Below, one piece after another: positions 59,657 to 64,000 of a DNA stretch of 64,000 bases. A program made the position numbers and the translations under genes. The notes under the pieces were generated by a model, which was not told the origin of the DNA, ran no database searches, and worked only from the letters and a program-made list of their open reading frames with translations. Positions within the stretch are counted from its first letter, which is position 1. Each line of letters starts with the position of its first letter. The DNA comes from CAJCJE01 sp036494465 (GTDB taxonomy: Bacteria > Actinomycetota > Actinomycetes > Mycobacteriales > Pseudonocardiaceae). The DNA lies in NCBI GenBank assembly GCA_036494465.1, contig DASXOJ010000267.1, forward strand, positions 1 through 64,000, in the 5' to 3' direction.

Positions 59657-60139
59657 TCACTTCTCGCCGTCCGAGGACGACGCAGCCGGGGCGGCCTCGG
59701 TCTCGGCCTTGTCGGCCTTGTCGGCCTTGTCGGCTTCGGCCTTCTTCGGCGTGCTCTTGCGCTGCTTCGGCGTGGTGGCCTCGGTGGTCGGCTCTTCGCC
59801 AGCGGCGGCGAGCGCGGCCTCGAACAGGCTCTGCTTGCTGGGCTTGGGCTCGGCGACGCGCAGGGTGCCTTCGGTGCCGGGCAGGCCCTTGAACTTCTGC
59901 CAGTCGCCAGTGATCTCCAGCAGGTGCTGCACGGGGTCGGTCGGCTGCGCGCCGACACCCAGCCAGTACTGGGCGCGGTCCGAGTCGATCTCGATGAAGC
60001 TCGGCTCCTGCTTCGGGTGGTACTTGCCGATGGTCTCAATCGCCCGGCCGCTACGGCGAGTGCGCGAGTCGGCGATGACGACGCGGTAGTACGGCGCGCG
60101 AATCTTGCCGAGACGCTGCAGCTTGATCTTGACAGCCAC
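59657..60139 (-). CDS. rpsP: 30S ribosomal protein S16
   Basis: A 160-residue S16. The core is MAVKIKLQRLGKIRAPYYRVVIADSRTRRSG, then ETIGKYHPKQEPSFIEIDSDRAQYWLGVGAQPTDPVQHLL. The C-terminal ~55 residues are a Lys/Ala/Glu/Asp-rich tail with a DKADKADKA repeat encoded by 9-bp tandem repeats. Actinobacterial S16 is often long, so the tail is within the family range. It is the first gene of the rpsP-khpA-rimM-trmD-rplS group. Confidence 0.97.
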   Translation of the reverse strand: MAVKIKLQRLGKIRAPYYRVVIADSRTRRSGRAIETIGKYHPKQEPSFIEIDSDRAQYWLGVGAQPTDPVQHLLEITGDWQKFKGLPGTEGTLRVAEPKPSKQSLFEAALAAAGEEPTTEATTPKQRKSTPKKAEADKADKADKAETEAAPAASSSDGEK

Positions 60140-60321
60140 GAGTACGGGTGCTCCTCAAACTCTCGTTACTCAGTTCAGGCGGGCGCACCGCCAGTGGGGA
60201 CGGCGTGCGATCACCTGGAATTCATGGGTGCCACAGCGTAGTGAGAGGGACCATCTGCGGCGGACAGCCGCCCATTCTGCCAGATGGCGGAGGCGGCGCC
60301 CAAACAGGCACGGTACTCGGG

Positions 60322-61065
60322 TCAGGCGAAGGGGGTCGGAGTGACGCCCAGATCGGCCAGCGCGGCCCGCACCGCCCGGGCGTGCCGGACCGCGCCGGGG
60401 GTGTCGCCGTGCAGGCACAGCGAGCGGGCGCTGGTGCTCAGCACGCTGCCGTCGACCGCGACGATCTCGCCCCGCGTCGCCAGCCGGACGGCCCGCTCGA
60501 CCACGGCTTCGCTGCTCGGCAGCAGGGCGCCGGGCTCGCGCCGGGAGACCAGGGTGCCTTCCGGGGTGTAGCCGCGGTCGGCGAACGCCTCGGGCACGCC
60601 CCGCTCCCCCGCCTCGGCCAGCAGGCGGGAGCCGGGCAGGCCGAGGATCGGCAGGTCGCCGAACGCGCGCACGCCTGCGACGACCGCAGCGGCCTGGGCC
60701 TGGTGGTGCACGGTGGCGTTGTAGAGGGCGCCGTGCGGTTTGACGTAGGCGACCCGCGAACCGGCCGCGCGGGCGCACGCTTCGAGTGCGCCGATCTGGT
60801 AGAGGATCTCGTCGGCCAGTTGGGCAGGGTCGGCGTCGATGAAACGGCGGCCGAACCCGGCCAGGTCGCGGTAGGAGACCTGGGCGCCGATGACCACCCC
60901 GCGCGCCGCCGCCGACACGCACACCGCGCGCATGATCGACGGGTCGCCCGCGTGGAAGCCGCAGGCCACGTTGGCGCTGCTGATCACGTCGAGCAGGGCG
61001 TCGTCGTCGCCGAGCTGCCAGGCGCCGAAACCTTCGCCGAGGTCCGCGTTCAGGTCGAGGTCCAT
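60322..61065 (-). CDS. pxpA: 5-oxoprolinase subunit A (LamB/YcsF family)
   Basis: A 247-residue protein with the family start LDLNADLGEGFGAWQLGDD, SSANVACGFHAGDPSIMRAVC, VSYRDLAGFGRRFID, YVKPHGALYNATV and the end RSLCLHGDTPGAVRHA. With PxpB and PxpC it hydrolyses 5-oxoproline, a damage product of glutamine. No pxpB or pxpC lies within the visible flanks. ATG at 61065 shares a base with the upstream CPBP stop (TGATG), so it is co-translated with that protease. Confidence 0.92.
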   Translation of the reverse strand: MDLDLNADLGEGFGAWQLGDDDALLDVISSANVACGFHAGDPSIMRAVCVSAAARGVVIGAQVSYRDLAGFGRRFIDADPAQLADEILYQIGALEACARAAGSRVAYVKPHGALYNATVHHQAQAAAVVAGVRAFGDLPILGLPGSRLLAEAGERGVPEAFADRGYTPEGTLVSRREPGALLPSSEAVVERAVRLATRGEIVAVDGSVLSTSARSLCLHGDTPGAVRHARAVRAALADLGVTPTPFA

Positions 61066-61835
61066 CACTGGGACATCAAACCCAACGCGACCAGGAGGGT
61101 GGCCACTGCGGGCAGGAAGTTGTTCATCTGGTGGGCGATGATGCTGGCGGGCAGACGCCCGGTGAGCAGCCGGGCAAGGCCGATCGGCACCGCGATCACC
61201 AGCAGCAGCGTGGTGCGCAGCGGTTCGAGGTGGCTGGCCGCGAAGATCGCGGTGCTCAGCCCGAACGCGGCCCAGCGGCCCCATTTCTGGCGTTCGATCG
61301 CGCCCCAGAGCAGCCCCCGGAAGATGATCTCCTCGAAGATCGGGCCGATCAGCCAGATGTAGACGAACATGGCGACGGCGGGCACGACGTCCATCCGGTT
61401 GCCGTCGAGCAGCGAGTCGATCGCGGAACTGGCGTCGTTCGCGCCGACGATCCTGGTCCAGATGTAGGCGGCGATCACGGTGAGCACCATGCCGCTCGCG
61501 CCGAGCTTGAGCCCGACCTTGAGGTCCGGCCAGCTGATCGCCAGCCGCAGGTCGACGACGGGACCGTTGCCGCGCAGTTTGGTGATCGCCACCGCGACCA
61601 GCGCGGCGAGCGCGGTGGGCACGATCGTGCCGATCAGCACGGTGCCGATGGGCACCGGCGCGTTCGGGTCGGGCGGGCCGGGATCGAGGATCGCGGCGAG
61701 AAAAACCGCGGAGAGCAACAACACCGCTTCGACCAAGAGGAACGCGCCGAATCCCCACCGGTGATCCGGTTCGTCGAATCCCGCCACCGGACCGGGGAAG
61801 TCGGACGGATCATCCGATGCGTGCGGTGTCGTCAC
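61065..61835 (-). CDS. CPBP family intramembrane metalloprotease (copy 1)
   Basis: A 256-residue protein with about seven hydrophobic segments. The CAAX-protease/bacteriocin-processing motifs are GPIFEEIIFRGLLWGAIE (EExxxR) near residue 165, FAASHLEP with a catalytic His near 198 and SIIAHQMNNFLPA with the last His and Asn near 235. These are the usual Glu/His residues of the family. The substrate is unknown. It is one of two adjacent paralogues. Confidence 0.88.
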   Translation of the reverse strand: MTTPHASDDPSDFPGPVAGFDEPDHRWGFGAFLLVEAVLLLSAVFLAAILDPGPPDPNAPVPIGTVLIGTIVPTALAALVAVAITKLRGNGPVVDLRLAISWPDLKVGLKLGASGMVLTVIAAYIWTRIVGANDASSAIDSLLDGNRMDVVPAVAMFVYIWLIGPIFEEIIFRGLLWGAIERQKWGRWAAFGLSTAIFAASHLEPLRTTLLLVIAVPIGLARLLTGRLPASIIAHQMNNFLPAVATLLVALGLMSQ

Positions 61836-61916
61836 AGGCGCCTCCGGGTCAACGTGCAGCGGCGTGCCGATCGAGAATAGGGCGCGCGGCGGCGGTTCGC
61901 CCTCTGTTGTGCCCGG

Positions 61917-62873
61917 TCAGTGCGACAGAAAGAGGATCAACGCGGGCAGCAGGTTGTTGGTCGCGTGCGCGACCATGCTGGAGGAGATCCGCCCGGTGAT
62001 CATGCGCGCTGAGCCGATCGCGAGGCCCTGGCAGAACAGCCCGAGGGTGACCTGCGGTTCTTGGTGCGCATAGGCGAAAACGAGCGTGACCAGCACGAGG
62101 ACCACGTATCGATTGATTTTGAAGCTTTCCAGCGCGCCCCAGAGCGCGCCGCGGAACAGCAGTTCCTCGGTGATCGGGGCGCCGATGAAGGCGAACAACG
62201 CGAACAGGGCGAGCCAGATCGTGCGGCCGTCGCCGACGCCGAGCGCGCTCACGCCGCCGCTGGGCTCGGTGCCGGTGAAGAACCGGAACAGCACGATGTC
62301 GACCAGGTAGCCGAGGCCGATGGCGATGCCGCCGCAGGCGATGCCGATGCCCAGATCGCGCCAGCGCATCGCGATGCCGAAGTCGATCTTCGGGCCGTGG
62401 CCCTTCCACCACGAGAACAGCAGCGGGAAGAACGCGAAGGCCAGGTTGGGGATGAACGCGACGATCAGCAGCGGGCCCGCCGGGGGCGGGTTGCCGGTGG
62501 TGCCGTCGAAGTCGGTCATCGCGTGTCGCAGCACCGGGCTCAGCGCGAGGCCGCCGATGTAGAACACGCCGAGGCCAAGGAAGAACGCGAGGAACGCCCA
62601 TGCCATCGGGCCACGCCGCGCCGCAGCGACCTGACCTTCCCAGTCGCGGTCGTGCAGGAACGGGTTGTGCCCGTCGCGGATGTCCCCGATCGGTTGCGCG
62701 TAACCGGCCCAGGACGGCTGGTCGACTGGCGGCGGGGCCTGCTGCGGCTGGGGTTGCGGCGCGTACTGCGGTTGGGGCGGCTGCTGGAAGATCGGGGTGA
62801 CCGGCACCTGCGGTGGCGTCGAAACCCGATAGCCCTCCGGAACCCCGTGCGGTCCCTGGTTCGGCTGGTTCAC
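61917..62873 (-). CDS. CPBP family intramembrane metalloprotease (copy 2)
   Basis: A 318-residue paralogue of the next gene. The first ~85 residues are cytoplasmic and Pro/Gln-rich (YAPQPQPQQAPPP). Membrane segments follow. The protease motifs are APITEELLFRGALWGALE near residue 223, VFAYAHQEPQ near 257 and MVAHATNNLLPA near 299. GTG at 62873 has GAGGGGG four bases upstream. It lies 13 bases after the amidohydrolase stop, so the three genes are probably one transcript. Confidence 0.88.
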   Translation of the reverse strand: MNQPNQGPHGVPEGYRVSTPPQVPVTPIFQQPPQPQYAPQPQPQQAPPPVDQPSWAGYAQPIGDIRDGHNPFLHDRDWEGQVAAARRGPMAWAFLAFFLGLGVFYIGGLALSPVLRHAMTDFDGTTGNPPPAGPLLIVAFIPNLAFAFFPLLFSWWKGHGPKIDFGIAMRWRDLGIGIACGGIAIGLGYLVDIVLFRFFTGTEPSGGVSALGVGDGRTIWLALFALFAFIGAPITEELLFRGALWGALESFKINRYVVLVLVTLVFAYAHQEPQVTLGLFCQGLAIGSARMITGRISSSMVAHATNNLLPALILFLSH

Positions 62874-62886
62874 CGCGCCCCCTCGA

Positions 62887-63957
62887 TCACATGTGGATGA
62901 CTCCGCGCAGCACGATCCGGCTCGGTTCACGAAGGATGCCGAGATCGAGGCGCGGATCAGCACGGTAGCCGATCAAGTCGGCCGGGGCACCGTCTTTGAC
63001 CTCGGTCCAGCCCAGCCATTGCCGCGCCGACCACGACGCGGCGCCGAGCGCGCGTTCCACGCCCAGTCCGGCCTGCGCCAGCGCCAGGATCTCGTCGACG
63101 ATCCGGCCGTGGCCGATGCCGCCGCCCGCGTCGGTGCCCGCGTAGACCGGCACACCCGCTTCGACGGCCTTCGACACGGTCTGCCGGGACCGCGCGTACA
63201 GCTCGCGCATGTGCTTGGCGTAGCTCGGATACCGCTCCGCCGAAGCGGCGATGTCCGGGAAGTTGTCGGTGTTGATCAGCGTGGGCACCAGCGCCGTGCC
63301 GCGCCGGGCCATCTCCGCGATGGTGTCGTCGGTCAGGCCGGTGCCGTGCTCGATGCAGTCGATGCCCGCGTTGATCAGGCCGGGCAGCGCGTCCTCGCCG
63401 AACACGTGCGCGGTCACCCGCGCGCCTGCCTCGTGCGCGGCATCGATCGCACGGACCAGGACGTCGTCGGACCACAGCGGCGCGAGGTCGCCGTCGGTGC
63501 GGTCGATCCAGTCGCCGACCAGTTTGACCCAGCCGTCCGACTGCGCGGCCTGTTCGGCGACGGCGTCGGGCAGCAACTCCTGGTCGTCCAGGTCGATGCC
63601 GATCTCCCGGATGTAGCGCTTGGGCCGGGCGAGGTGCCTGCCCGCGCGCACGATCCTGGGCAGGTCGCGACGTTCCTGCAACGGCCGGGTGTCCAGCGGC
63701 GAACCGCAGTCGCGGATCAGCAGCGTGCCCGCGTCCCGGTCGGCTTCGGCCTGCCGCGCGGCCTCGTCGAGGCCGACCGCGCCGTTCTCGCCGAGCCCGA
63801 CGTGGCAGTGCGCGTCGACCAGACCGGGGAGCAGGAAACCGCCGTCGAACACGGTTTCCGCGTCCGGTACCGGAACGGTCCTGATCCGGCCGTTGACCAC
63901 CCACAGGTCGCGCTCCTCGCCTTCCGGCAGGAGGACGCCGCGCAGGTGCAGGCTCAC
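62887..63957 (-). CDS. amidohydrolase family protein
   Basis: A 356-residue metal-dependent hydrolase. The first metal site is GLVDAHCHVGL (HxH, near residues 50-53). VKLVGDWIDR holds a Lys typical of carboxylated-lysine or structural use. TAHVFGEDALP and CIEHGTGL give the two further His, and YAGTDAGGGIGHG the catalytic Asp. This is the imidazolonepropionase/Xaa-Pro-like branch; the substrate is unknown. GTG at 63957 overlaps the ffh stop (GTGA). From memory, the same neighbour follows ffh in mycobacteria. Confidence 0.87.
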   Translation of the reverse strand: MSLHLRGVLLPEGEERDLWVVNGRIRTVPVPDAETVFDGGFLLPGLVDAHCHVGLGENGAVGLDEAARQAEADRDAGTLLIRDCGSPLDTRPLQERRDLPRIVRAGRHLARPKRYIREIGIDLDDQELLPDAVAEQAAQSDGWVKLVGDWIDRTDGDLAPLWSDDVLVRAIDAAHEAGARVTAHVFGEDALPGLINAGIDCIEHGTGLTDDTIAEMARRGTALVPTLINTDNFPDIAASAERYPSYAKHMRELYARSRQTVSKAVEAGVPVYAGTDAGGGIGHGRIVDEILALAQAGLGVERALGAASWSARQWLGWTEVKDGAPADLIGYRADPRLDLGILREPSRIVLRGVIHM

Positions 63958-64000
63958 TTGTTCTTGTTGTTCTTGCCGAAGTTCAGCTTCGACGGGTCGA
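63954..64000 (-). CDS. ffh: signal recognition particle protein Ffh, C-terminal end only
   Basis: Only the last 14 codons are in the window: DPSKLNFGKNNKNK and a TGA overlapping the amidohydrolase start. A DPSKLNFGK-type end fits actinobacterial Ffh, and the neighbours (amidohydrolase, then rpsP group) match the usual ffh context. The identification rests on this short tail plus synteny. Confidence 0.6.
   Translation of the reverse strand, partial: DPSKLNFGKNNKNK

Overview
The window is high-GC DNA with Shine-Dalgarno-led ATG/GTG starts and dense 4-base stop/start overlaps. It carries mycothione reductase, a DUF2469 protein, a DUF2631 protein, WhiG and an actinobacterial-length S16, which points to a filamentous actinomycete, most likely in the Pseudonocardiales. 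From memory, the conserved part follows the order of the Mycobacterium tuberculosis segment from proS to ffh (roughly Rv2845c to Rv2916c), so most of this is core chromosome. No tRNA, rRNA, insertion sequence, prophage or CRISPR array was seen.

Layout. 1-6.9 kb: proS, yaaA, a RIO-type kinase with a possible leader peptide, a DEAD-box helicase with a strong terminator, and an adenosine-deaminase-family enzyme. 6.9-18.6 kb: a broken epimerase gene, then a minus-strand cobalamin operon read from a B12 riboswitch at 18.6 kb down to 7.6 kb (chelatase chlID, cobO, cobB, cobI, cobM, cobL, cbiG-cobJ, cobA). 18.7-31.7 kb: accessory genes (bioF, an ElaA-type acetyltransferase, secreted and membrane peptidases, two MFS transporters, a methyltransferase, a PEBP protein, mtr, a yefM-yoeB remnant, a FadR-type regulator, a DinB-fold protein). 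31.7-38.8 kb: cobQ, map, a GNAT protein, ispG, rip1 and dxr. 39-47.3 kb: small membrane proteins, rlmN, a PadR regulator, cdsA, frr, pyrH, tsf, rpsB. 47.7-64 kb: a peptidase, whiG, xerC, dprA, comM, yraN, DUF2469, rnhB, two signal peptidases, rplS, trmD, rimM, khpA, rpsP, pxpA, two CPBP proteases, an amidohydrolase and the 3' end of ffh.

The most notable result is that the B12 operon is damaged only in ring-building steps. cobI has an internal out-of-frame deletion that removes its N-terminal GxGPGDPE region. Between cbiG-cobJ and cobA only a 267-bp scar remains, with the start of a CbiC-type cobH and what looks like the end of a His-tailed CbiX chelatase. The late genes (cobO, cobB, cobQ), the chelatase and the riboswitch look intact. 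Unless copies exist elsewhere, this strain should be unable to build the corrin ring de novo while keeping late tailoring steps.

Other decay marks: an epimerase pseudogene bordered by a 16-bp-period tandem repeat, a YoeB toxin with all catalytic residues beside a truncated and frameshifted YefM, and a luciferase-like monooxygenase tail between rlmN and the DUF2631 gene. Several housekeeping proteins carry unusual low-complexity extensions (CobM, CdsA, YraN, PadR, S16).
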